A DNA stretch of 64,000 bases, taken from positions 3,861 through 67,860 of the forward strand of contig CAJTMW010000022.1 of NCBI GenBank assembly GCA_910577275.1, in the 5' to 3' direction. The translations under genes and the position numbers were made by a program. Shown one piece after another: positions 43,098-51,362 of this stretch. The number at the start of each line of letters is the position of its first letter. Position 1 is the stretch's first letter. The stretch is from an uncultured Lachnospiraceae bacterium. GTDB taxonomy: Bacteria; Bacillota; Clostridia; Lachnospirales; Lachnospiraceae. The notes beneath the pieces are model-generated. The model ran no database searches. It had not been told where the DNA came from and was given only the letters and a program-made list of their open reading frames with translations.

Positions 43098-44123
43098 ATG
43101 AAAAGCGCATATTTTTACGGCAAACACGACATACGGGTGGAGGAGGCGAAAACGCCGGAGCCGGGCCCGGGGGAAGTACTGATACAGGTTAAGGCCTGCG
43201 GCATCTGCGGCACCGACGTACATATTTACGAAGGGGATAAGGGCGCGGCGGAGGTGATGCCGCCCACGATTTTAGGGCACGAGTTTTCCGGTGTGATTGC
43301 AAAGACCGGCAGCGGGGTAAAGGACTTTAAAGAGGGCGACCGGATATGCATTGACCCTAACTGCTACTGCGGGGCCTGCGACTATTGCAGAAGCGGAGAA
43401 GTGCATTTCTGCGAGCACATGCTCGGGTATGGAACCACGGTAAACGGCGGTTTTGCGGAATACTGCGTGGTCAGGGAAAGCCAGGTATACCGTCTGGGAG
43501 AAAATACCAGCTTTGAGCAGGGCGCTATGGCGGAGCCTGTCGCCTGCTGCCTTCACGGAATTGATATGTGCAATATCAGGCCGGGCCATCAGGTGGTGGT
43601 TATCGGCGGCGGCATGATAGGGCTTTTGATGCTTCAGCTGGCGAAGCTGGCCGGCGCAGCCCAGGTGGCTCTCTTAGAGCCGGTGGAAAAGAAGCGGGAT
43701 ATGGGGAAAAAGCTGGGAGCGGATATCTGTATCGACCCTCTGCACGAGGATGTGAAAGGCAGACTGCAAAAAGCCGGTATGACATGGATTCAAACGGTAA
43801 TCGAATGTGCAGGACTTCCGGCAACCATGGAGCAGGCCATAGATTTGGCAGGAAATAAAGGTACGGTTATGATGTTCGGGCTCACAAAGCCGGAGGAACA
43901 GATTTTAGTGAAACCGTACGATATTTTCAGGAAAGAGCTTACTCTTAAGGCTTCTTATATCAATCCGCTGACTCAGGCAAGAGCCCTTAAGCTGATTGAT
44001 TCGGGCCGCCTTGACGTGGAAAGCATGGTGTGCAGAACCATTGGCCTTTCGGAGCTTTCGGATGTTCTTGGCGACGCCGGGCTTCGGGCGCAGGGGAAGT
44101 ATATTGTGGTTCCTGAGAAATAA
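43098..44123 (+). CDS. Zinc-dependent medium-chain alcohol/polyol dehydrogenase
   Basis: 341 residues from the ATG at 43098 (GGAGG upstream). Catalytic zinc ligands are in the CGICGTD and GHEFSG motifs. The structural zinc site has four cysteines in CYCGACDYCRSGEVHFC. The Rossmann fold has the VVVIGGGMIGLLMLQLAK dinucleotide motif. It resembles sorbitol/threonine/idonate-type dehydrogenases and probably oxidises or reduces a sugar acid or polyol. It fits the processing of products from the GH88/GH42 enzymes but has its own promoter. Substrate unassigned. Confidence 0.88.
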   Translation: MKSAYFYGKHDIRVEEAKTPEPGPGEVLIQVKACGICGTDVHIYEGDKGAAEVMPPTILGHEFSGVIAKTGSGVKDFKEGDRICIDPNCYCGACDYCRSGEVHFCEHMLGYGTTVNGGFAEYCVVRESQVYRLGENTSFEQGAMAEPVACCLHGIDMCNIRPGHQVVVIGGGMIGLLMLQLAKLAGAAQVALLEPVEKKRDMGKKLGADICIDPLHEDVKGRLQKAGMTWIQTVIECAGLPATMEQAIDLAGNKGTVMMFGLTKPEEQILVKPYDIFRKELTLKASYINPLTQARALKLIDSGRLDVESMVCRTIGLSELSDVLGDAGLRAQGKYIVVPEK

Positions 44124-44167
44124 AGCGATATAGTTGACTGGCAGTTATCTGGAAAGGGAGAGGCTCT

Positions 44168-45742
44168 ATGGGGATTTATGTGAATCCTGGAAATACTGCA
44201 TTTAAGGAAGCGCTTAATTCCATGATTTATGTGGACAAAAGCGGGTTGATTTCCTATACGAATAGTGTCCTGAATACCAAACAAAAAAATTTATGTGTCA
44301 GCCGGCCCAGGAGATTCGGCAAATCCATGGCGGCAGATATGTTAGTGGCATATTACAGTAAAGGATGTGATTCGGAAGAATTGTTTACAGGGCTGAAAAT
44401 CAGCGAGGAGAGTTCCTGTAAGCACCATATGAACCGGCACTGTCTGATTCGTCTGGATGTACAGCGTTTTCTGGAAACAAAGCAGGATTTGGACAATTTC
44501 ATTGATAAAATTGAAGGCAGAGTCATTGCAGAGCTGTCGGAAGAATTTCCGAAATGCTGTAATTTCAATTCTGAGGAAAGATTGAAAGATGTTCTGGACC
44601 GTATATTTATTCAGACAAAAAATGGATTCATTTTCATAATTGACGAGTGGGACTGCGTTTTTCGTATGGCAAAGGAGCGAGAAGACATACAGAAAAAATA
44701 TCTGGATTTTCTGCGGGGGCTTTTTAAAGGGGCGGAGTACGTGGAACTGGCTTATATGACAGGGATTCTTCCCATTAAAAAGTATGGAGAACATTCGGCT
44801 ATTAATGTCTTTGACGAGTATTCTATGGTTGATTCAAAGGGGCTGGGGGAATATTTCGGATTTACGAAAGAAGAGGTTGAAGTAAAATGCGGGCAGTATG
44901 GCGTGGATTATACGGAACTGGAAACATGGTATGATGGATATTGTCTGGGAGATTTTCACATTTACAATCCCAAATCGGTAGTTGATGCATTGATGTGGAA
45001 AGAGTTTCAAAGTTACTGGACAGGAACGGAAACCTATGAGGCTCTGAAAATATATATTGATTTGGATTTTGACGGGCTTAAAAAAGCGGTTATTGAAATG
45101 CTCAGCGGCGGACGCTGCAAGATTAATATCCGCCATTTCCAAAATGATATGACTACGTTTAAAACAAAAGATGACGTGATAACGCTTTTGATTCATTTGG
45201 GGTATTTGACCTATGACAGGAGAGAGTGTGCGGCATTTGTTCCTAACAGGGAGATATCGCAGGAATTCCTGAATGCCATGGATGGCAGCGAGTGGAATGA
45301 ACTGATTAGGGCGCTAAACCGTTCGGAAGAGCTTCTTCAAAGTACCTGGGCTTTAGATGGAAACGCCATAGCGGCGGGAGTAGGAGCTATTCACAGTGAA
45401 ACTGCCTCTATTTTGAAATACAATGATGAGAATTCTCTTACATGTACGGTTCTCATGGCATATTACAGTGCGAAAGCCTACTACCTGAATCCCATCATGG
45501 AATTGCCCTCGGGAAAAGGTTTTGCAGATATCGTATATCTTCCCAGACGGAATGTGGACAGACCGGCACTGGTGATAGAATTAAAATGGAACAAATCTGC
45601 AAAGGGCGCTATTGCCCAGATTAAAGAACGGCGCTATGCCTCCTGGATTCAGGGATATACAGGTGACATTTTACTGGTGGCAATTAATTATGATGAGAAA
45701 AAGGGGCATACTTGCGTGATTGAGGAGTATGCAAAAGAATAG
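44168..45742 (+). CDS. AAA-ATPase-like protein with PD-(D/E)XK nuclease domain
   Basis: 524 residues. The N-terminal AAA-ATPase-like domain (PF09820 type) opens with NPGNTAFKEALNSMIYVDKS and the P-loop-like SRPRRFGKSMAADML; the Walker B-like strand is FIFIIDEWDCVF. The C-terminal domain has the PD-(D/E)XK pattern GKGFADIVYLPR...ALVIELKWNKSAKGAIAQI. Expanded families of such proteins occur in Bacteroidetes and Clostridia, usually as scattered single genes, and their role is unknown; defence and mobile-element functions have been proposed. Its stop is followed at once by a bidirectional terminator. Base usage looks more A/T-rich than that of its neighbours, which would fit transfer. Confidence 0.86.
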   Translation: MGIYVNPGNTAFKEALNSMIYVDKSGLISYTNSVLNTKQKNLCVSRPRRFGKSMAADMLVAYYSKGCDSEELFTGLKISEESSCKHHMNRHCLIRLDVQRFLETKQDLDNFIDKIEGRVIAELSEEFPKCCNFNSEERLKDVLDRIFIQTKNGFIFIIDEWDCVFRMAKEREDIQKKYLDFLRGLFKGAEYVELAYMTGILPIKKYGEHSAINVFDEYSMVDSKGLGEYFGFTKEEVEVKCGQYGVDYTELETWYDGYCLGDFHIYNPKSVVDALMWKEFQSYWTGTETYEALKIYIDLDFDGLKKAVIEMLSGGRCKINIRHFQNDMTTFKTKDDVITLLIHLGYLTYDRRECAAFVPNREISQEFLNAMDGSEWNELIRALNRSEELLQSTWALDGNAIAAGVGAIHSETASILKYNDENSLTCTVLMAYYSAKAYYLNPIMELPSGKGFADIVYLPRRNVDRPALVIELKWNKSAKGAIAQIKERRYASWIQGYTGDILLVAINYDEKKGHTCVIEEYAKE

Positions 45743-45756
45743 TTACACATATAAGA

Positions 45757-45779
45757 AGGGGGACTGTTTCAGTCCCCCT
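45757..45779. terminator. Bidirectional terminator between convergent genes
   Basis: AGGGGGACTG (45757-45766), loop TTT, CAGTCCCCCT (45770-45779), a perfect ten-pair stem. It overlaps the stop codon of the minus-strand regulator (TCA at 45769-45771). T tracts are short on both sides, so function as a terminator is inferred. Confidence 0.65.
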
Positions 45780-46482
45780 CAGCCATTCGATACCCGATTC
45801 CGATTTCCGTAAAAACATATTCCGGCGTGGCCGGATTTTTTTCTATTTTCCGCCGGATATTCGCCATATTTACCCGGAGAATCTGATTATTACTGTCTGT
45901 ATAGGGACCCCAGATTTTTTCCATAATAAAGGTATAGGTCAGAACCTTGCCGGAATTCCTTGCAAGAAGGGTCAGGAGCTTGTACTCAATCTGTGTCAGA
46001 TGAATGATTTCACCGTTTAAGGTTACCACATGGTTTTCAAAATTGATGGTCAGGTTTTTATAGTGGTAGGGCTTCTGGTGAATGGAGGACATGTCCTGCA
46101 TCTGTCTGCTGTGACGCAGAGAGGTGCGGATGCGTGCAAGCAGCTCCACGGTGCCGAAGGGCTTGGTAATGTAATCGTCAGCGCCCTGGTCAAGCGCCCT
46201 GGCCTTTTCGTGTTCGTTGGTGCGGGCGGAAATCACAATGATGGGGATTGCCGTCCAGGAGCGGAGCTTGCTTATAACCTCCATTCCGTCCATATCGGGA
46301 AGCCCCAAATCAAGCAGTATAATGTCGGGACAGAGGGAGGCGGCAAGATGTAAGCCCTCGGCTCCGCTTGAGGAGGTAGTGACTTTATAGTTTTGATTTT
46401 TTAATGTGGTAAAAATAAAGGAGCGGATATTTTCCTCGTCCTCGATTAACAGAATACTGTTTGCAAAAGTGTCTTTCGTCAT
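45769..46482 (-). CDS. kdpE: KdpE-like response regulator
   Basis: 237 residues from the ATG at 46482, which has AAGGGGA upstream. OmpR class: the receiver has EDE at 14-16, phospho-acceptor Asp58 in IILLDLGLPDMDG and ITKPFG. The winged helix at about 135-237 has LTQIEYKLLTLLARNSGKVLTY and a recognition helix near RVNMANIRRKIEKN. It is paired with a KdpD-like kinase encoded 71 bases upstream on the same strand. KdpDE normally controls the KdpFABC potassium pump, but no pump genes are in view, so the target is uncertain. Its 3' end lies in the terminator shared with the converging gene. Confidence 0.85.
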   Translation of the reverse strand: MTKDTFANSILLIEDEENIRSFIFTTLKNQNYKVTTSSSGAEGLHLAASLCPDIILLDLGLPDMDGMEVISKLRSWTAIPIIVISARTNEHEKARALDQGADDYITKPFGTVELLARIRTSLRHSRQMQDMSSIHQKPYHYKNLTINFENHVVTLNGEIIHLTQIEYKLLTLLARNSGKVLTYTFIMEKIWGPYTDSNNQILRVNMANIRRKIEKNPATPEYVFTEIGIGYRMAEGD

Positions 46483-46553
46483 TTGATTTTCCCCTTTCAT
46501 ATATACAGCCGGCGGTAAGGCGCGTGTCGCAGGGCCTTGTCCGCCGCGGAAAT

Positions 46554-47669
46554 TTAATGTCCTGCCGATTGCGGCGAAATGTCGGACACGGGCAGCGTAA
46601 AAGTAAACTGGCAGCCGCTGCTGTGGTTTCTGGCAATAATTGTGCCGCTGTGGGCGGTGATAATCGTTTTGCAGATGGAAAGCCCGATTCCCATGCCCTT
46701 GTGGCCGTCCGTGCTGCTTTCGGGACGATAGCTGGAGCCGTCAAAAATCGTTTCCAGCCTGTCGGGCGAAATACCCACGCCGTAATCCCGCACATGAAAG
46801 GAGACCTGCTTTTCACCGCAGACGACGGTGAGCTCCACAGGAAGCTTACTGCCGGAATGGACAATGGCGTTTTCCAGAAGATTTATGATAACCTGTTCAA
46901 TGAGCATGGCGTCCATGGGTATCATCAGAAATTCCTCTGGCACCTGTACCTTCACGTCCGCATCAGGAAATCTTTTGTAAAAGCGGGTGATTGCCTCCGC
47001 AACAACTTCCTCCACGGATTCCATGGAGGTTGCGATTTTCATGGAATTCTGATTGATTCTGGTGACGGACAAAAGATTTTCCACCATATTGAGAAGCCAG
47101 TTGGAATCCTCGCGGATATGGCTGACCAGCTCCAGCTTTTCCGCCTCGTCAAGCTCTGTGTGGTTGTCGATATAAGTGGAGCTGTTGCCGATAATGCCGG
47201 TGAGGGGCGTGCGCAAATCATGGGAAACGGAGCGGAGCAGATTGGCCCGCATTTTTTCCTTTTCCGCGTCCATCAGAAGCTTTTCATGCTCCACAAGGGC
47301 GTCGGCCTGTTCCTTAATCCGGGTGGTCATGGTGCTTACTATCAGGGAAATCATCAGGGTGAACACAAAGGTTACGGGATATCCGGTAAGCGTGAAATTC
47401 ACCTGGAAATAAGGGTAGGTAAACAGGTAATTGATTCCAACCACGCTGACTAAAGAGGCAGCTATGCCGTAGATATAGCCGCTGGTAAAACGGGCGGTGA
47501 GAACAAGCGCGGTGATATAAATCAGCGCAATGTTGGCCGGGTTCTCGGGAACGATATGAAAAAACCAGAAGGCAATAACGGTTGACGCCACAAGAATAAA
47601 CGCCGTAAGCAGCGCGTTGCCCATAAAGGTTTCCGGTGTTTTATGCTTGATAGATGATGTGAAACGCAT
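46554..47669 (-). CDS. Short KdpD-like sensor histidine kinase
   Basis: 371 residues, against about 900 for full KdpD. The N-terminal KdpD and universal-stress-protein domains are absent. It begins with a DUF4118-type membrane block of four short helices (about 20-112: LTAFILVASTVIAFWFF, GYIYGIAASLVSVVGINYLF), then HisKA with His150 in SVSHDLRTPLTG and the HATPase motifs NLLENAIVH, DYGVGIS and GMGIGLSIC. It is complete by its own promoter and start, so this is a natural short form, not a truncation by the window. AAAGGA lies upstream of the ATG. Confidence 0.85.
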   Translation of the reverse strand: MRFTSSIKHKTPETFMGNALLTAFILVASTVIAFWFFHIVPENPANIALIYITALVLTARFTSGYIYGIAASLVSVVGINYLFTYPYFQVNFTLTGYPVTFVFTLMISLIVSTMTTRIKEQADALVEHEKLLMDAEKEKMRANLLRSVSHDLRTPLTGIIGNSSTYIDNHTELDEAEKLELVSHIREDSNWLLNMVENLLSVTRINQNSMKIATSMESVEEVVAEAITRFYKRFPDADVKVQVPEEFLMIPMDAMLIEQVIINLLENAIVHSGSKLPVELTVVCGEKQVSFHVRDYGVGISPDRLETIFDGSSYRPESSTDGHKGMGIGLSICKTIITAHSGTIIARNHSSGCQFTFTLPVSDISPQSAGH

Positions 47670-47696
47670 GCTGTTAATGTTGTCCTTTTTTCCTTT

Positions 47697-47725
47697 ATTA
47701 TACCCTTTCGAAAGAGCGGGAGCAA
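47697..47725 (-). promoter_or_regulatory. Promoter of the KdpDE-like genes
   Basis: Reading on the minus strand: TTGCTC (47725-47720), 17 bases, TATAAT (47702-47697), about 27 bases before the kinase ATG. Confidence 0.7.
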
Positions 47726-47811
47726 ATTTTTAAGGGAAAAGTGGCGTTAAGGAAGCGTTAAAAAATATTTTTTCTATTGCGCGTGGGGCGCCGGCTTTGG
47801 ATTTTTCAAGG

Positions 47812-47840
47812 TTGCCCATATCCGGCAGGTGGCGTATAAT
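47812..47840 (+). promoter_or_regulatory. Promoter of the acetyltransferase gene
   Basis: TTGCCC (47812-47817), 17 bases, TATAAT (47835-47840), about 100 bases before the start codon. It is divergent from the KdpDE-like promoter. Confidence 0.65.
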
Positions 47841-47943
47841 AGAGAAAACACCTGAATCCCGATTTCAGATACTTAGACAAAACAAATTTTCCTAAAAAGG
47901 ACAAAGGAACACGAATGTGTAATTGAAAGGGGAAACCGATAAT

Positions 47944-48528
47944 ATGACCGAAAGAGAAAAAATGCTCGCGGGAGAGCTTTACGACTGCGGGGACGGGGAG
48001 CTGCTTGAGCAATGGCACAAAGCAAAGGATTTAATAAGAGATTACAACAGAACGGATTCGAAGGATGCGGAGGAAAAGGGACGCATTTTGAGAGAACTCC
48101 TTGGCGGGCAGGGGAAAAATCTGTGGATTACGGCTCCCTTTTTTGCAGATTACGGCAACAATATTTATTTCGGAAATAACTGCGAAGTGAATATGAACTG
48201 TACTTTTCTGGACGACAACAAAATTGTTATCGGAGATAACGCGCTGATTGCCCCGAATGTACAGATATATACCGCTTTTCACCCCACGAATGCCGTTGAC
48301 AGGTTCGGGGAGCCGAGAGAGGACGGTTCCTTTGAATTCTGCAAAACCCGGACAGCTCCGGTAATTATCGGGGATAATGTGTGGATTGGGGGAGGCGTTA
48401 TCATCATGCCGGGGGTGAAGGTCGGCAATAACGTGGTCATCGGCGCCGGGAGCGTTGTCACCAGAGATATCCCGGATAACGTTATCGCTTTCGGGAATCC
48501 CTGCCGGGTGATGAGGGAAAACTGTTAG
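47944..48528 (+). CDS. Sugar O-acetyltransferase (maltose/galactoside type)
   Basis: 194 residues from the ATG at 47944 (AAGGGGA upstream). N-terminal Mac domain (MTEREKMLAGELYDCGDGEL) followed by a left-handed beta-helix of hexapeptide repeats (NNIYFGNNCEVNMNCTFLDD, VIIGDNVWIGGGVIIMPGVK, VGNNVVIGAGSVVTRDIPDN). His in YTAFHPTNA is the catalytic-type base. It transfers acetyl from acetyl-CoA to sugars such as maltose or galactosides in the cytoplasm. Monocistronic by its own promoter; nothing nearby fixes its sugar. Confidence 0.9.
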   Translation: MTEREKMLAGELYDCGDGELLEQWHKAKDLIRDYNRTDSKDAEEKGRILRELLGGQGKNLWITAPFFADYGNNIYFGNNCEVNMNCTFLDDNKIVIGDNALIAPNVQIYTAFHPTNAVDRFGEPREDGSFEFCKTRTAPVIIGDNVWIGGGVIIMPGVKVGNNVVIGAGSVVTRDIPDNVIAFGNPCRVMRENC

Positions 48529-48594
48529 AGCCTGCGTTCGGAGGTTTCAAGGAGCGTGGGGAGGTTATGAGAGGTATTGCAGATGGGAATTTTA

Positions 48595-48623
48595 TTGCTT
48601 ATTTCACAATGTTTCCCTATAAT
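48595..48623 (+). promoter_or_regulatory. Promoter of the GH25 gene
   Basis: TTGCTT (48595-48600), 17 bases, TATAAT (48618-48623), 65 bases before the start codon. Confidence 0.7.
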
Positions 48624-48688
48624 AAATGTAAATAATCTGTCTGTGAAAACAGAATGCAAATGAAAGAACAGAGGAAGAAACGAAGCGT

Positions 48689-50464
48689 ATGAGGAGAAAT
48701 AAAGACAGACGTCCTTCTTATCGGGAGCCTGAATTTGAGGATGAACTGGATTTGGATGAAGAACCAAACGAGGAGGGGGATTCCTACGATGGTGAATTCG
48801 AGGACGGGGACGGTGAATGGGCGGATGAAGATGACTGGAGCGAGACCTGGAGCGGCCGTTTTGACCCTGAAAATAAAAAGCTTATCATCGGCGGCGCAGC
48901 AGTCCTTATCCTGATTATTGCTGCAGTTATTGTCGTCTTTGCCGTATATCTGCGAAACAGCACAAACGAGAGAAAGGCCGTGGAGGCTCAGATGAATCTG
49001 GAGAATCTCACGGAAGAAATACCGGAGGAGGGCGACGGGGAGCAAAATACCGGAGCAGAACCAGGCGGGGAAGCGGAGGGTACATCGAAAGACGCAGGGG
49101 AACAGGGCGATTCAGAGAGCGGGAGCGGGCCGGAGGCGGACGCTTCACCAGAAGCCTCAGAACCGCCGGCAGCGGACGTCCAGACGGAAATCACCGTAGG
49201 GGCTCTTGACGACGCGCAGGACCCTCAGGGCTCCGAGGCGGCAGGCAATGAAAAAAGCGGGGCGGAGGTAACGGTGGCGCCCCGGCCGGAGGGGGAAACG
49301 GAAGGTCTCACCATGGGAATCGACGTTTCCAAGTATCAGGGAACCATCGACTGGAAAAAGGTGAAGGAATCCGGGGTGGAGTTTGCCATGGTCCGCGTAG
49401 GCTACCGGGCGAAATCCACCGGCGAGATTTTCGAGGACCCCACCGCCAGATACAACATGCAGGAAGCTCAGGCGGCGGGTATCAGGCTGGGAGCTTATTT
49501 CTTTTCCTCCGCGGTGACGGAGGAGGAGGCGAGGGCGGAGGCGGCTTTTACCAGAGATATTGTGGCCAGATATAAAATCACCTACCCTATTGCCTATAAC
49601 TGTGAGGACTTCCAGTCGCCGGACAGCAGGCAGTACGGGCTTGACGCGGCTGCGCGGACCGCGCTTGCCTGCGCCTTTCTGGACGAAATTGCCTCCGCAG
49701 GCTACACGCCCATGTTCTATGCCTCCAAAGGGGAGCTGGAAGGGAACGCACAGTGGAACACGGACGTCCTTGCCGGAAAATATAAAATATGGGTGGCCCA
49801 GTACCCGGAGCAGCCCTATCCGCAGACGGCTGCATCAAGTTATTCGGGGGCCCATGCCATGTGGCAGTACACCAGTCAGGGAACGGTTGCGGGAATTTCC
49901 AGAAAGACGGACGTCAACGTGGCTTATTTCGGTTATGTGAAGGAGGCCGAGGCAAAGGATGAAACGCCTGCCGAGACCGTGACTGCCAACCCGGAGGTGG
50001 GAATCATTTTTACAGAGGTAAACGAGACGGTGACTGCCAAGCAGGAGACGAACCTCCGCTCGGAGCCAAGCACATTAAACGACGGTTCCGTTGTAGGAAA
50101 GCTGGTGCACGGAGATACGGCCACCAGAACGGGAATCGGGCATAACGGCTGGTCGCGGCTCGTTTATAACGGCCAGACGTTGTATGCGGTGACCAGTTAC
50201 CTGACTACGAATATGGAGGATACCGGGCAGCAGGCGCCGCCTCAGGGGCCGGTTTACACCCCGGTAAACGAGCGGGTGACGGCCAAGATAGAAACCAATC
50301 TCCGCTCAGAGCCGAGTACGGCCAGCGACGATACGGTGGTAGGGCTTCTTCACAACGGGGAGGTGCTTACCAGAACGGCAGTCGGGGATAACGGCTGGTC
50401 GCAGCTTGATTATAACGGCCAGACAGTGTACGCGGTCAGCAGTTACCTTATGGCAGCAGAATGA
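48689..50464 (+). CDS. Membrane-anchored GH25 muramidase with two SH3 domains
   Basis: 591 residues. A very acidic cytoplasmic tail (1-62) is followed by one membrane helix (about 64-88, LIIGGAAVLILIIAAVIVVF), giving N-in topology with the enzyme outside. A low-complexity linker rich in E, G, A, S and P follows (90-205). The GH25 domain at about 208-410 starts MGIDVSKYQGTIDWKKVK; the usual D-x-E pair reads N-C-E in PIAYNCEDFQ, as I recall for related clostridial enzymes. Two bacterial SH3 domains follow, sharing VTAK-x-ETNLRSEPST. It should cut the glycan strand of peptidoglycan near the membrane. The acidic cytoplasmic tail is unusual and may bind a partner. Confidence 0.88.
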   Translation: MRRNKDRRPSYREPEFEDELDLDEEPNEEGDSYDGEFEDGDGEWADEDDWSETWSGRFDPENKKLIIGGAAVLILIIAAVIVVFAVYLRNSTNERKAVEAQMNLENLTEEIPEEGDGEQNTGAEPGGEAEGTSKDAGEQGDSESGSGPEADASPEASEPPAADVQTEITVGALDDAQDPQGSEAAGNEKSGAEVTVAPRPEGETEGLTMGIDVSKYQGTIDWKKVKESGVEFAMVRVGYRAKSTGEIFEDPTARYNMQEAQAAGIRLGAYFFSSAVTEEEARAEAAFTRDIVARYKITYPIAYNCEDFQSPDSRQYGLDAAARTALACAFLDEIASAGYTPMFYASKGELEGNAQWNTDVLAGKYKIWVAQYPEQPYPQTAASSYSGAHAMWQYTSQGTVAGISRKTDVNVAYFGYVKEAEAKDETPAETVTANPEVGIIFTEVNETVTAKQETNLRSEPSTLNDGSVVGKLVHGDTATRTGIGHNGWSRLVYNGQTLYAVTSYLTTNMEDTGQQAPPQGPVYTPVNERVTAKIETNLRSEPSTASDDTVVGLLHNGEVLTRTAVGDNGWSQLDYNGQTVYAVSSYLMAAE

Positions 50465-50534
50465 AACCGCGTTTCATTCCCGGGAGCAACGAGTCGGGAA
50501 AAAGCGAGCAGGTCGCAGGAAAGGGAGTGATGCG

Positions 50535-51263
50535 ATGCAGATACAGGGCGATTATCATCCGCATTCAGGGCACGGCTATGAACCGCAGCATACCCACTAT
50601 ATCACCAAATGCCTCCATGAGGAGGAGCATACAAAGAACCAGACCGGGGCTACGGGAATAAGAAACAGGGCTATACCCTCAGCAGCCTCGGAGGAAAGCG
50701 CGGGAGAGGAGCATTTTACCGGATATGGAAGCGTCCGCAGACGCAGCGGGGCGAAAGGCGGCAGGCCGGGGCTTATCAGAAGCTTCTGGGACTCTCTGGG
50801 AGAGGAAAAAGAGGACGGAAAGAATAAGGAAAGCATCCAAGCTGCGCGGGACGGAGGGAAAAAGGATTCCGAAACGTCCATTGCCGGAATCAGCGCGGTA
50901 TCGGCAGCGCTTGGACAACTGATACCGGCGGCTGTCGCTACGCGTATTGGGAATGTCAGGGAGAGATTAAAGGCGGGAATCGGCACGGCTTTAAAGCGGT
51001 TTGGAAAGCGGGAGGACGATTTGGGGACGCTTTCAAATCCGGGAAGTTATTTTGAAGGAAAACGAAGGGGAAAGGACGCCCTTCCCGAAAAGCCGGGGCG
51101 GGGAACCAGACAGGCCGACCGGGAGATTATCACGGCGACTGTTTCCGATTCCTACCTGATGGATTCCTACAGCAAAAGCGGGCGGTACTGCCGCCTGAAT
51201 GAAAATATGATTTACCAGAAGAATCAGGCGGACCGGCAGGAGGAAGGAGAAGAAATTTTCTGA
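50535..51263 (+). CDS. Unrecognised basic, low-complexity protein
   Basis: 242 residues from the ATG at 50535 (AAGGGAG upstream); longer in-frame starts overlap the GH25 gene and lack a site. It begins MQIQGDYHPHSGHGYEPQHT, has many charged and Gly residues, no signal peptide, and one mildly hydrophobic stretch (ISAVSAALGQLIPAAVATRI) too weak to be a sure membrane segment. The C-terminus (IITATVSDSYLMDSYSKSGRY then CRLNENMIYQ) looks more conserved in character. I do not recognise a family. It lies between the GH25 and GGDEF-like genes on one strand, perhaps as one operon. Confidence 0.6.
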   Translation: MQIQGDYHPHSGHGYEPQHTHYITKCLHEEEHTKNQTGATGIRNRAIPSAASEESAGEEHFTGYGSVRRRSGAKGGRPGLIRSFWDSLGEEKEDGKNKESIQAARDGGKKDSETSIAGISAVSAALGQLIPAAVATRIGNVRERLKAGIGTALKRFGKREDDLGTLSNPGSYFEGKRRGKDALPEKPGRGTRQADREIITATVSDSYLMDSYSKSGRYCRLNENMIYQKNQADRQEEGEEIF

Positions 51264-51362
51264 AGCCGGAGGTTTCTGCCGCGGGCTCGCCGGACAGCGG
51301 CGCAGAATATGCCGTTTTATGAAAAAGCAAAAAACAAAATAAAAAATTCAGGAGAGATTACC

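Noticed and set aside
46461..47453. 330-codon plus-strand frame opposite the KdpD-like kinase
   Set aside because: It is the antisense shadow of a clear histidine kinase and has no domain or ribosome site of its own.
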